From Nisaea nitritireducens (GTDB taxonomy: Bacteria > Pseudomonadota > Alphaproteobacteria > Thalassobaculales > Thalassobaculaceae): a stretch of 64,000 nucleotides of DNA. Below the pieces are notes generated by a model. The model worked only from the letters and a program-made list of their open reading frames with translations, had not been told where the DNA came from and made no database searches. The stretch covers positions 114,271 to 178,270 of the forward strand of contig NZ_JACZFS010000031.1 in NCBI RefSeq assembly GCF_014904795.1, in the 5' to 3' direction. The position numbers and the translations under genes are program-made. This document shows, in pieces, positions 44,170 to 52,721 of the stretch (positions are counted from its first letter, which is position 1; every line of letters starts with the position of its first letter).

Positions 44170-45062
44170 CGGACGACCTGCCTTAACCGGTACATTTGGA
44201 ACAATCGCACCATGAGCACGACGACGAGCAGGCCGACCACGGCCGCGACCGCGAATTCAGCACCGAAGATGAAGCCGGAATAATTCTCCCAGACCCCGAG
44301 ACCGAACCCGGCGACAATCACGCCCGGCAGATTTCCAAGCCCGGCCGCTGTCACAATGATGAAGGCCCGGATCGAATGCACGAGCCCGTAGAAGGGCTGG
44401 ATGTTCCAGATCATCGCCACCAGCACCCCGGCTGCGCCGCAGATTGCAGCGTTGAGCGCATAGGTGAAGGCATAGACCTGATCCGTGTTGATACCGAGAA
44501 CGCGCGCCGCGCGCGGGTCCTGCGACGTTGCCCGGATCGCCTGCCCCATCCGCGAGTTACGCATGAAGAGCACGATGCAGATCGCCAGTACGGCTGCCAG
44601 CCCCAACCCGACAAAGCGGATCGCGGGAATGCTGAGCTCTCCGATATCAAACGTGCCGAAACCGGCTTCCGCGATCTTCACTTCCGGACCGAAACGCAGG
44701 TTCAGCGCCTGCTGGATCAGCAGGCTGAGCCCGAACGTGGCCAGCAGGGACGTGAACATATCCCGGTCGACAACACGGCGGATGATCGCCGCGTAAACGC
44801 CCCAGCCGAGCACAAACAGAACGACGAAAGCGATTGGCAGGGCCAAAATCGGATGTATTCCCCAAAGCGTGCATTGATAGGCAACGTACCCACCGAGAAT
44901 CACCATGTCGCCCTGCGCCAGGTTCTTCACGTTCATGACGCCCCAGACCAGGGCCAGTCCATAGGCGGCGAGGACGAATATCCCCCCGATCAACAACCCC
45001 TGGACCAGAAGGTCCACGGCGAAGATCGGCGCCTGGAATAAAATCGAGATATTGTCGAACAT
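44166..45062 (-). CDS. livH: Branched-chain amino acid-type ABC transporter permease (LivH type)
   Basis: A 298-residue inner-membrane permease with about eight helices. It starts with FAVDLLVQGLLIGGIFVLAAYGLALVWGVMNVKNLAQGDMVILGGYVAY, a LivH hallmark. The coupling loop is SRMGQAIRATSQDPRAARVLGINTDQVYAFTYALNAAICGAAGVL. It lies 130 bases after the binding-protein gene, with a hairpin in between. Confidence 0.93.
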   Translation of the reverse strand: MFDNISILFQAPIFAVDLLVQGLLIGGIFVLAAYGLALVWGVMNVKNLAQGDMVILGGYVAYQCTLWGIHPILALPIAFVVLFVLGWGVYAAIIRRVVDRDMFTSLLATFGLSLLIQQALNLRFGPEVKIAEAGFGTFDIGELSIPAIRFVGLGLAAVLAICIVLFMRNSRMGQAIRATSQDPRAARVLGINTDQVYAFTYALNAAICGAAGVLVAMIWNIQPFYGLVHSIRAFIIVTAAGLGNLPGVIVAGFGLGVWENYSGFIFGAEFAVAAVVGLLVVVLMVRLFQMYRLRQVVR

Positions 45063-45142
45063 TTAAGGTCGCAACCCTTCCCGCAAACGCGCCCTGAGCC
45101 TCAAACGCGGCTTGGCGAGTCAATAGCTTTCAAAGGATAGGA

Positions 45143-45175
45143 GAACGGCAGAAGAGCGGTGCCCCTCCGCCGTTC
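45143..45175 (-). promoter_or_regulatory. Hairpin between the binding-protein gene and livH
   Basis: GAACGGC pairs with GCCGTTC around about 19 bases that can pair further. It follows the binding-protein gene. No T run is seen, so it more likely protects the upstream mRNA or weakens read-through. This would give more binding protein than permease, as is common in such operons. Confidence 0.5.
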
Positions 45176-45192
45176 CCTGTTCGGTTATGCGA

Positions 45193-46446
45193 TCAGTATT
45201 TCGGCTGACGCGGATGGCGAGCTTCCGAAGACGCCCATTTCAGCGGGGCAACCACGTTCAGATTGCCGTCCTGAATTTGACGCAGCACCATCGGCTTGGC
45301 GATGTTGTTGCCGGCCGGCGAGAATTTGATACCGCCATAGAAGGTATCCATGTCGGTATCAGCGATCGCATCGCGCAGTGCTTCGGAATCGAAGCTGTTC
45401 GCCCGTTCGAACGCATCTTTCCAGACCATCACAGCGGCAGTTGCCTGAGCGGCCTGATAGGGAACGTTCTTGTATCCTTCGAAGGATTTCTTGAAGAGCG
45501 CATCATATTCGGCAGCGGTGCCAAACAGATCGTCCTTGTAGCTCAGCGTTTCCGCCCACTGGGTCGGGCAAAGGATACCCTCTGTCGCACCAGCCCCGAA
45601 CTTGCTGATGACCTTCGCGGCCTCGCAGTGGGTCATGGCAATCATCGGTGTGCTGATCTTCAGCTCCGCGATCTGGCGGGCAGCGGTAGCCGCCCCCTTG
45701 GAGTGACCGGAAATCACCAGAAGGTCCGGCTTCAGCGCCTTTACCTTGGTCAGGGTCGAGGTCATGTCGGAAAGGTCGCGCGGCAGTTTGTCGTCGATGA
45801 CGATCTTCATGCCGAATCTCTTCGCATCATCGACCACACCGGCCCGTACGTCGAGCGAGAACGGATCATTCTCGAACGCCATCGCCACTTTCACGTCGGA
45901 AGGCTTCTTGCCGTTCTTCTTGGCAATTTCAGCGGCGAGCTCGATTGAACTCGCGAGGTACTGCTCGGAGGTGGACAGCACGGCGAACAGGTAGCGATAG
46001 CCCTGGGTAAAGAGCGAACGCGATGCGCCTTCAGCCTCGACCATCGGGATCTTGTATTTCTCGGTAACCGGCGCGATCGCCTTGGTCAGACCGGAGCTGT
46101 ACGGGCCAAGCATATATTTGACGCCGTCCTGATTGATCAGACGCTCGGCAAGCTGCGCGCCACGAGCCGGAGTGGACTCGTCATCGTAGTAGACGACCTT
46201 CAGCTTGTAGCTTTTGCCGCCGACTTTCACGCCGCCATTATCGTTGATCATCTTCACGCCAAGCTCGTAGCCATTCTGGGCGTGAATACCGTTTGTCGAA
46301 TATTTGCCGGTCAGCGAAATCGCCGAGCCGAGAATGATGGTATCGCCTTCAACCTTGGCTTCTGCCGGAGCAGCGGCAAGGCCGAGCGATACAGTCAGCG
46401 CGGCCGCAACCGTAGCGGCACGCAAATCCATTTTCAGGAAACGCAT
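45193..46446 (-). CDS. livJ: Periplasmic amino acid/amide-binding protein of the Liv-type transporter
   Basis: A 417-residue precursor with a signal peptide (AATVAAALTVSLGLAAAPAEA). It shows the type I binding fold: TIILGSAISLTGKYSTNGIHAQNGYELGVKMINDNGG, VYYDDESTPARGAQLAERLINQDGVKYMLGPYSSGLTKAIAPV and VEAEGASRSLFTQGYRYLF. The ligand could be a branched-chain amino acid, an amide or another amino acid; sequence alone does not decide. A GGAGG site eight bases before the ATG supports the start. It is the first gene of the transporter operon. Confidence 0.9.
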   Translation of the reverse strand: MRFLKMDLRAATVAAALTVSLGLAAAPAEAKVEGDTIILGSAISLTGKYSTNGIHAQNGYELGVKMINDNGGVKVGGKSYKLKVVYYDDESTPARGAQLAERLINQDGVKYMLGPYSSGLTKAIAPVTEKYKIPMVEAEGASRSLFTQGYRYLFAVLSTSEQYLASSIELAAEIAKKNGKKPSDVKVAMAFENDPFSLDVRAGVVDDAKRFGMKIVIDDKLPRDLSDMTSTLTKVKALKPDLLVISGHSKGAATAARQIAELKISTPMIAMTHCEAAKVISKFGAGATEGILCPTQWAETLSYKDDLFGTAAEYDALFKKSFEGYKNVPYQAAQATAAVMVWKDAFERANSFDSEALRDAIADTDMDTFYGGIKFSPAGNNIAKPMVLRQIQDGNLNVVAPLKWASSEARHPRQPKY

Positions 46447-46605
46447 TTCAAGTTCCTCCCTTGTCCTAGGGAGGATGCAGGCACATGCCCTAACCGCAAT
46501 TTTTGTTTTTTTAGCGGCGCACTCTCCCTATTAGGTGAAACGTTAGGAAATCCCCCACGGCAACGCCAGCCCTTTTTCCGCCATGCGCGAAGGCCAAGTC
46601 ACGCC

Positions 46606-47442
46606 TCACTCAAGATTGAAGCCTTTGCGCTTTAAATATTTGGCCAATTGCTTGCGTTCCGGTTTCGAAACTTGACGCGCTTTGTCCTCTGACCATCCGT
46701 ATTCTTGCGCCAGCCCGTATTCATCGACCGATCTTTGTTTTTCATCCGGAATTTGAAAACGCGCGCTCCGGCGAGCGTCATACTCCGCAACCTCCTGTTC
46801 AAGACGGCTGTCGTCATAGCGATCCGTATGAACGAACACGGAGGGCGGCAACCGTAAGCTGATATGCCCCTCGCCAGCAGGCCAGCCGAGGCAGAACCCG
46901 CAAATCGGAAAAACGTGGTCCGGCAACTCCAGCAGCTCAGAGATCACCTCGATATGGTTCCGGACAACACTGATCGGACAGCAGCCGAGCCCGGCCGATT
47001 CCGCCGCCCGGATGAAATTCATCAGCACCAGTCCGGCATCGACCGCCGCATTCAGGACGGAATCCAGGTGATCGTTGGCAAAGGGCTTGCCGCGCATCTC
47101 CGAGACCTTGCGGATACGCCTGTTATCGGCGAGGAAAACCATGAAGACGGGCGCATCCGCGATCCAGGGCATAGCCGGCATCAGCGCCTCGATCTTCCGG
47201 CGCTTCTCCGCATCCCGCACGATCAGCACTCCGGATTGCTGAAGATCCGACTTTGCCGGAGCTGAAAAAGCCGCCGCCAACAGCACCTCAAGGAGATCGT
47301 CCGGCACCGGGTCCGGCTTGTATCGACGATGGGAGCGGTGAGAGAGAATATGGGCAAGATCGCCCTCGGCCGGCATGTCCCGGCCTGCATCGACCGGCAG
47401 GCCGAACCTGTCTTCAATCAAATCGGCGATTGTTTTCTTCAC
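46606..47442 (-). CDS. Nitroreductase family protein
   Basis: A 278-residue FMN-dependent oxidoreductase. The FMN-binding start is HRSHRRYKPDPVPDDLLEVLLAAAFSAPAKSDLQQ; later come LNAAVDAGLVLMNFIRAAESAGLGCCPISVVRNHIEVISELLELPDHVFPICGFCLGWP. The tail after about 225 is a basic helical stretch (KARQVSKPERKQLAKYLKRKG) not common to all members. The GTG at 47442 has a GGAGGG site eight bases upstream; a longer frame to 47592 lacks support. Substrate unknown. Confidence 0.87.
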   Translation of the reverse strand: MKKTIADLIEDRFGLPVDAGRDMPAEGDLAHILSHRSHRRYKPDPVPDDLLEVLLAAAFSAPAKSDLQQSGVLIVRDAEKRRKIEALMPAMPWIADAPVFMVFLADNRRIRKVSEMRGKPFANDHLDSVLNAAVDAGLVLMNFIRAAESAGLGCCPISVVRNHIEVISELLELPDHVFPICGFCLGWPAGEGHISLRLPPSVFVHTDRYDDSRLEQEVAEYDARRSARFQIPDEKQRSVDEYGLAQEYGWSEDKARQVSKPERKQLAKYLKRKGFNLE

Positions 47443-47644
47443 GTTCCCATCCCTCCTCTTCGGATGGGCCGAGAGTAAGCAGGCCCGGCGCCGGACCGCA
47501 ACTCCCGCCCCGACAACACCATGCAACTCCCGGTGTCGCACGGGACGGTTCACGAAAACCTCTCCGCGCCTTGACTCATCCGGCTGAATCATGACGAATC
47601 GACCGCCCGATCACGGGTTCGCGCCGCTCTGATGGAGGAAAACG

Positions 47645-47851
47645 GTGTCTGACAAATCGGATTTCGAGAACCGAAATCGCCAGTCCATTTTCAAGCGCCT
47701 CGGAATGACGGAACTTGAAAGCCCCGGCCCCCCCGCCGACCCGGCGACGGAAGAAACAGGTACATCTGATGTCAGCGGCAACGGACCTTGTCCGGAACAC
47801 CCTCTCGGCAACGATCTTTTTTACGTCCTCAGAAACGCGTATCGTCCCTGA
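47645..47851 (+). CDS. Possible small protein, 68 residues
   Basis: A GTG start with a good GGAGG site opens MSDKSDFENRNRQSIFKRLGMTELESPGPP..., ending LFYVLRNAYRP. The charged start and lack of stop codons support coding, but no family is recognised. It could instead be the leader of the amidohydrolase gene, whose start lies about 60 bases later. Confidence 0.35.
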   Translation: MSDKSDFENRNRQSIFKRLGMTELESPGPPADPATEETGTSDVSGNGPCPEHPLGNDLFYVLRNAYRP

Positions 47852-47911
47852 TCCGGCCAGCCCGGCCATTTGAATACCCTTTAACTCCAAGTTGTTTGCC
47901 CTGGAGAGACG

Positions 47912-49348
47912 ATGCGCAATCTTGTGATAGGCGGCGGCACCGTCGTCACGATGGATTCCGGACGGCGGGTTATCGACGGCGGCACGGTGCATGTCCGGGA
48001 CGGACGGATCGTGGCCATCGCAGGGCCCAACGAAGCGATCAGCACAACCGAAAACGCGGAAATCATTGATGCGACCGGCATGCTGGTGCTGCCGGGCCTG
48101 ATCGACGCTCATGCTCATGCCGGGCACGCGCTGGTGAAAACTCTCGGCAGCGACGACAGCGCGACCTGGTTCAACGCTTGCCGGCAGATCTATACGCTTG
48201 GCTCTGACGAAGATTTCTGGCGAGCGGACGCAGCGCTTTTCGCCCTCGAGCGGATCAAGGCGGGCGTTACCACGGGTGTCTCCATGCTGGGTGGCGGTGA
48301 CAGTATCAGCAGAACCGATCATCCCGGTGTCGCGGATGCCCATTTCAACGCGATCAAGCAGGCCGGCACCCGCGCCATGCTCGCCGTCGGGGCCAACCGA
48401 CCGCCCTTCCCGTGGTGTTTCAAGGACTGGGATCACGGCGAGGATGAGCGGGATATCAGCTTCGAGCGGCAACTCGACGTCAGCCGGAAGATTGCAGAGA
48501 AATGGCACGGAGCGGAGAGCGAACGGCTTGCGGTCGCGATCACCTATCCCGTATCCCGCCTGGACGAGCCTCTGCCGGAGGGCGTAACAGCCGATCTTGT
48601 GACCGAGCACGCACGGCAAGTCCGCGCCCTATCGCGCGAGCTGGGCCTCCGCTTCACCCAGGACGGTCACCGCGAAGGAAGTATTGCCTATGCTCATAAC
48701 GCGCAGGATCTGCTCGGCGAGGATGCCTTCCTGTCCCACTGCACCAATCTGACCGAGACGGATATCGCTGCCTTGCGCGAGACTGGTGCCAGCGTGGTGC
48801 ACAATCCGTCTGCCGTGGCCTCGATCAAGGGCCGCTGTCCTGTGCCGGAGCTGATCGATCAGGGCATCACCGTCGCCATCGGCTCGGACGCGCCCGCGCC
48901 GGATCGGTCCGGAGACATGATCCGGCACATGCAGCAGGCCATGCATTATCACCGCCGTCATTTCCGTGACGACCAGATCCTGCCGCCCGGCAAGGCGCTG
49001 GAGATGGTGACCATCGATGCCGCGAAGGCCATCGGCATGGAGAGCGAGATCGGCTCGCTCGAGCCCGGCAAGAAAGCCGACATCGTGCTGCTTGATCTGC
49101 GCAAGCCACATCTGGTGCCCGCCAACATGCCGCTGCACCGGGCGATTTACTTCGCCAACGGTGCCGATATCGACACCACGATCGTCGACGGCAAAGTCCT
49201 GATGCGCAGCCGAGCGGTCACCAGTCTCGACGAAGGCAGCGTGCTGGACGCGGCGGACGCCGCCATTGCAAAGGCGCTGGAGCGGACAGGCCTCACCTCC
49301 CTGCTGGAGACCCGGTCAGGCTTCTGGGGCCAAAGCCGCTACGACTAA
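47912..49348 (+). CDS. Amidohydrolase superfamily protein (cytosine deaminase/chlorohydrolase-like)
   Basis: A 478-residue metal-dependent hydrolase. The first metal site is VLPGLIDAHAHAGHAL (HxH), and later zinc ligands lie in RFTQDGHREGSIAYAH, LSHCTNL and IGSDAPAPDRSGDM (the last Asp). Strand-rich ends (LVIGGGTVVTMDSGRRVIDGG and GKKADIVLLDLRKP) form the usual composite domain. Such enzymes deaminate or dechlorinate N-heterocycles; the substrate is not clear. It lies 119 bases before the B-C-D-A operon. Confidence 0.87.
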   Translation: MRNLVIGGGTVVTMDSGRRVIDGGTVHVRDGRIVAIAGPNEAISTTENAEIIDATGMLVLPGLIDAHAHAGHALVKTLGSDDSATWFNACRQIYTLGSDEDFWRADAALFALERIKAGVTTGVSMLGGGDSISRTDHPGVADAHFNAIKQAGTRAMLAVGANRPPFPWCFKDWDHGEDERDISFERQLDVSRKIAEKWHGAESERLAVAITYPVSRLDEPLPEGVTADLVTEHARQVRALSRELGLRFTQDGHREGSIAYAHNAQDLLGEDAFLSHCTNLTETDIAALRETGASVVHNPSAVASIKGRCPVPELIDQGITVAIGSDAPAPDRSGDMIRHMQQAMHYHRRHFRDDQILPPGKALEMVTIDAAKAIGMESEIGSLEPGKKADIVLLDLRKPHLVPANMPLHRAIYFANGADIDTTIVDGKVLMRSRAVTSLDEGSVLDAADAAIAKALERTGLTSLLETRSGFWGQSRYD

Positions 49349-49466
49349 CCCCTGGGACTTACCCCTGAGACTAGCTGCCGGGACTGAACCGGACTTTTTC
49401 CACGCCCGCCTCTTTCCGTCCTCCAAATTCGGCGCCACACTCCCCGACATAAAAAGGAGTGGTGGA

Positions 49467-50201
49467 ATGCAAGACACCGCCGATAGGGAAGAAATGCTGA
49501 CGGTGGAGATCTGGCGCGGCCGCGAAGACGGCGCGCTCCAGACCTATCGTGTGCCGCGCCGGGAAAGCCAGACCGTGCTGGATGTCGTCACCTGGGTGCA
49601 GCGGAACGAAGAGCCCGCGCTGGCCTATCGTTTCGCCTGCCGGGTCGGGATGTGCGGCTCCTGCGCCATGCAGGTGAACGGCAAGCCCCGCTGGACCTGC
49701 CGGACCCATGTCTCCCGCGTTGCCGAGAACGGTCTTCTCAGGATCGAGCCGCTGGCCAATCTGCCGCGGATCAAGGATCTCGCCACCGACATGGCCCCAT
49801 TCTTCGAGAAGTGGCAGGGCGCCCGCGGCCGGCATGAGCCGACCCGCACCCGTCATGAGCCGATGGCCCCAGTCTCGTCCGAAAGTCCTGCACGGAAAGC
49901 CGCGAATGCAGGGATCGAATGCATCAATTGCGCGGTCTGCTACGCCGCCTGCGATGTGGTCGGCTGGGATGAAAACTATCTCGGCCCCGCCGCCCTGAAC
50001 CGGGCCTGGACGCTCGCGAACGATGAGCGGGACGCGGACAAGGCGGGCCTGCTCCAGGCGGTGTCGCAAAGCGGCGGCTGCCATTCCTGTCATAGCCACG
50101 GAAGCTGCGTCGAGCATTGCCCGGTCGGCCTCAACCCGACCGCCGGAATCGCCGGGCTGAAGCGGATGACGCTCGCCGCCCTGATGAAGGGCGAGCTCTG
50201 A
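49467..50201 (+). CDS. Succinate dehydrogenase/fumarate reductase-like iron-sulfur subunit
   Basis: A 244-residue B-type subunit. The [2Fe-2S] site is in CRVGMCGSCAMQVNGKPRWTC. The C-terminal domain has the [4Fe-4S] set CINCAVCYAAC and a second cluster set CHSCHSHGSCVEHCPVGLNP. The latter has a longer loop and an extra Cys compared with the standard CHTIMNCTQVCP. A Pro/Arg-rich linker joins the domains. An AAGGAG site seven bases before the ATG supports the start. It is the first gene of a B-C-D-A operon with ATGA or TGATG overlaps. Confidence 0.88.
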   Translation: MQDTADREEMLTVEIWRGREDGALQTYRVPRRESQTVLDVVTWVQRNEEPALAYRFACRVGMCGSCAMQVNGKPRWTCRTHVSRVAENGLLRIEPLANLPRIKDLATDMAPFFEKWQGARGRHEPTRTRHEPMAPVSSESPARKAANAGIECINCAVCYAACDVVGWDENYLGPAALNRAWTLANDERDADKAGLLQAVSQSGGCHSCHSHGSCVEHCPVGLNPTAGIAGLKRMTLAALMKGEL

Positions 50202-50530
50202 TGCTGGAAGCCCGCCTCTACCTGCTGCAACGCGCCAGCGCGATGCTGCTGGTCCCGCTCCTGCTCGCCCATCTGGTGATGATCCTCTATGCCATCGAAG
50301 GCGGGCTGTCGGCCGCCGAGATCCTCGGCCGGACCCGGGGCAATCTTCTATGGGCCGCGTTCTACGGCCTGTTCGTGACGGCGGTGGCGATGCATGCCCC
50401 GATCGGGTTGCGCAACATCCTGCGGGAATGGACCGGCTGGCGTGGCCGTTCCCTCGATTTCGCCACGCTTGGTTTCGGCGCCCTGCTGCTCGGCCTCGGC
50501 CTGCGTGCCGTGCTGGCGGTGACGGTATGA
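50201..50530 (+). CDS. Membrane anchor subunit, SdhC/D-like (first)
   Basis: A 109-residue protein with three hydrophobic helices (ASAMLLVPLLLAHLVMILYAI, LLWAAFYGLFVTAVAMHAPIGL, LGFGALLLGLGLRAVLAVTV). Histidines in LLAHL and AMHAPIGLRNIL could hold heme b or sit near a quinone. Together with the next gene it should anchor the iron-sulfur and flavin subunits. Its start overlaps the B-subunit stop by one base. Confidence 0.8.
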   Translation: MLEARLYLLQRASAMLLVPLLLAHLVMILYAIEGGLSAAEILGRTRGNLLWAAFYGLFVTAVAMHAPIGLRNILREWTGWRGRSLDFATLGFGALLLGLGLRAVLAVTV

Positions 50531-50868
50531 TGCGCGCCTCACGCAACCATCCGGGCTGGTGGGCGGCGCTCGGCCACCGGCTTTCCGGCCTTGCCCTTGC
50601 GCTGTTCCTGCCGGTGCATTTCCTCGTGCTCGGGCTGGCATTGGATAGCGATGCCGCGCTCGACAGCGTGATCGCCTGGACAGATCAGCCGCTGGTGAAA
50701 GTCGCCGAATGGGGGCTGGTCATGCTGCTGACCCTGCATCTCGGTTTCGGGCTGCGGGTGCTGGCGCTGGAGTTCCTGCCCTGGCGCGATCCCCTGAAAA
50801 CCCTGATTTCCCTCGGCGCCGGCGCTTCCGTGCTGGCCGGGCTTCTTTTCTGGATCGTCGCGCTATGA
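50527..50868 (+). CDS. Membrane anchor subunit, SdhC-like (second)
   Basis: A 113-residue protein with three helices. LGHRLSGLALALFLPVHFLVL matches the HRxSG...vH signature of cytochrome b556-type SdhC, and MLLTLHLGFGLRVLALE the second His-Gly-Arg motif. It likely binds heme b and quinone with its neighbour. Starts and ends are four-base ATGA overlaps. Confidence 0.82.
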   Translation: MMRASRNHPGWWAALGHRLSGLALALFLPVHFLVLGLALDSDAALDSVIAWTDQPLVKVAEWGLVMLLTLHLGFGLRVLALEFLPWRDPLKTLISLGAGASVLAGLLFWIVAL

Positions 50869-52622
50869 GCCAATCTCTCGAAACTCTTCGCACCGATATC
50901 CTGATCATCGGCTCCGGCGGCGCCGGGTTGATGGCCGCGCTGCATGCATTGCAGGCGGACCCGGATCTGGACGTCACCATCGCGGTGAAGGGACTGATCG
51001 GCAAATGCGGCTGCACCCGGATGGTGCAGGGCGGCTACAATGTGGCGCTGGCACCCGGCGATTCTGTCGAGCGGCATTTCATGGACACCATCGTCGGCGG
51101 CAAGTGGCTGCCGCGCCAGGATCTCGCCTGGAAGCTGGTGGACAAGGCGGTCGAGCGGATTCATGAGCTGGAGAACGAACTCGGCTGCTTCTTCGACCGC
51201 AATCCGGACGGCTCCCTGCATCAGAAGGCCTTCGCCGGGCAGAGCTTCGACCGGACCGTGCACAAGGGCGACCTGACCGGGATCGAGATCGTCAACCGGC
51301 TGATGGAGCAGATCTGGGCGCGCGGTGTGAACAGGCTGGAGGAACACCGCGCCATCGAGCTGATACCGGCGCGGGACGGCAGCGGCATCGCCGGAGTTCT
51401 GCTGGTGGACATGCGGACCGGGACCTATCGCTATGTCGAGGCCAAGGCCGTGCTGCTGGCGAGCGGTGGCGGGCCGACCATGTTTCTTTATCACACGCCG
51501 TCCGGCGACAAGGCGTGCGACGGCATGGCGATGGCGCTGCGGCGGAACCTGCCGTTGCGGGATATGGAGATGGTGCAGTTTCATCCGACCGGGCTGCTGG
51601 CGGGGACGGATACGCGGATGACCGGCACGGTGCTGGAAGAAGGCTTGCGGGGCGCCGGCGGATATCTTCTGAACGGCGCGGGCGAGCGCTTCATGAGCCG
51701 GTATCACGAGCACGGAGAGAGGGCGACGCGGGACATTGTCAGCCGGTCGATCTACTCGGAAATGCGGGCCGGAAATACCACACCAAACGGGGGTATTTTT
51801 ATTGAGATGGCGCATCTCGGTCCGGAGAATGTTGCCAACAAATTCAAGGGGATGGTGGAACGCTGCGCCGATTGCGGCTTCGATCTGGCCGGCGGACGTG
51901 TGGAAGTTGTGCCGACCGCCCATTACATGATGGGCGGCGTGGAATTCGAGCTGGATTGCGGCACCGGCCTGCCCGGTCTTTTCGCCGCAGGCGAGGATTG
52001 CGGCGGGGTACACGGCGCAAACCGGCTCGGCGGCAACGGCGTTGCCAACTCCACCGTCTTCGGCGGCATCGCCGGGGAGAGCATGGCGGCTTATGTGCGG
52101 ACCGGAAACGCCGCCTGGCGCGAAGCCGACAAAACCGTGCTCGAAGCCGGCATTTCCCGTGCAGAACACCCCTTCCAGGCGCGCGGCGGCAACCTCTCCG
52201 ACCTGCGCGAACGTCTCAGCCACTGCATGTGGGACGATGTCGGCATCCTGCGCACCCGCGACGGTCTGCGCTCGGCCCTGACCGCGCTCGGCGATTTCCG
52301 GGCGGAGCTGCACGAGACCGGCCTCGCCGACGGCGACCGGGCCTTCAACATGACCTGGCACGACTGGATGAACCTGGAGAGCCAGATCGATGTCAGCGCC
52401 GTGATCGCCACCGCCGCGCTCGGCCGCGAGGACAGCCGCGGCGCCCATTTCCGCGAGGATTTCCCGGAGACCGGAGCGCTGGAGGAGACCCGTTTCACCC
52501 GCATCACCCAGTCCGATGCCGGGCTGGCGCTGGACATGGTGCCGGTGGATTTCTCCATCGTCACGCCGGGCCAGTCTCTGATCGAGGACGAGGCCGGTGC
52601 GCCGCCAACGGCGGCTGAATAG
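50865..52622 (+). CDS. Succinate dehydrogenase/fumarate reductase-like flavoprotein subunit
   Basis: A 585-residue FAD protein. It has the dinucleotide motif DILIIGSGGAGLMAALHA, MVQFHPTGLLAGT, the catalytic Arg region RATRDIVSRSI, PTAHYMMGG and VHGANRLGGNG, so the fumarate/succinate site is largely kept. The residue that aligns with the FAD-linked His of SdhA is Cys (GCTRMVQGG in place of SHTxxxQGG), so FAD is probably not attached in the usual way. VLEEG replaces the usual TEG near the active site. The catalytic direction and electron carrier cannot be told from sequence. It may be a second complex beside the true SDH. Confidence 0.88.
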   Translation: MSQSLETLRTDILIIGSGGAGLMAALHALQADPDLDVTIAVKGLIGKCGCTRMVQGGYNVALAPGDSVERHFMDTIVGGKWLPRQDLAWKLVDKAVERIHELENELGCFFDRNPDGSLHQKAFAGQSFDRTVHKGDLTGIEIVNRLMEQIWARGVNRLEEHRAIELIPARDGSGIAGVLLVDMRTGTYRYVEAKAVLLASGGGPTMFLYHTPSGDKACDGMAMALRRNLPLRDMEMVQFHPTGLLAGTDTRMTGTVLEEGLRGAGGYLLNGAGERFMSRYHEHGERATRDIVSRSIYSEMRAGNTTPNGGIFIEMAHLGPENVANKFKGMVERCADCGFDLAGGRVEVVPTAHYMMGGVEFELDCGTGLPGLFAAGEDCGGVHGANRLGGNGVANSTVFGGIAGESMAAYVRTGNAAWREADKTVLEAGISRAEHPFQARGGNLSDLRERLSHCMWDDVGILRTRDGLRSALTALGDFRAELHETGLADGDRAFNMTWHDWMNLESQIDVSAVIATAALGREDSRGAHFREDFPETGALEETRFTRITQSDAGLALDMVPVDFSIVTPGQSLIEDEAGAPPTAAE

Positions 52623-52721
52623 CGCCCGGAACAAAGCGCGGCGTCTCGCCTCATAGGCGAAGCGGACGCACACGGGTAGAGTGAGCATCGGACCGGCTCT
52701 GCCTCTGGAGGGCAAGACAGA

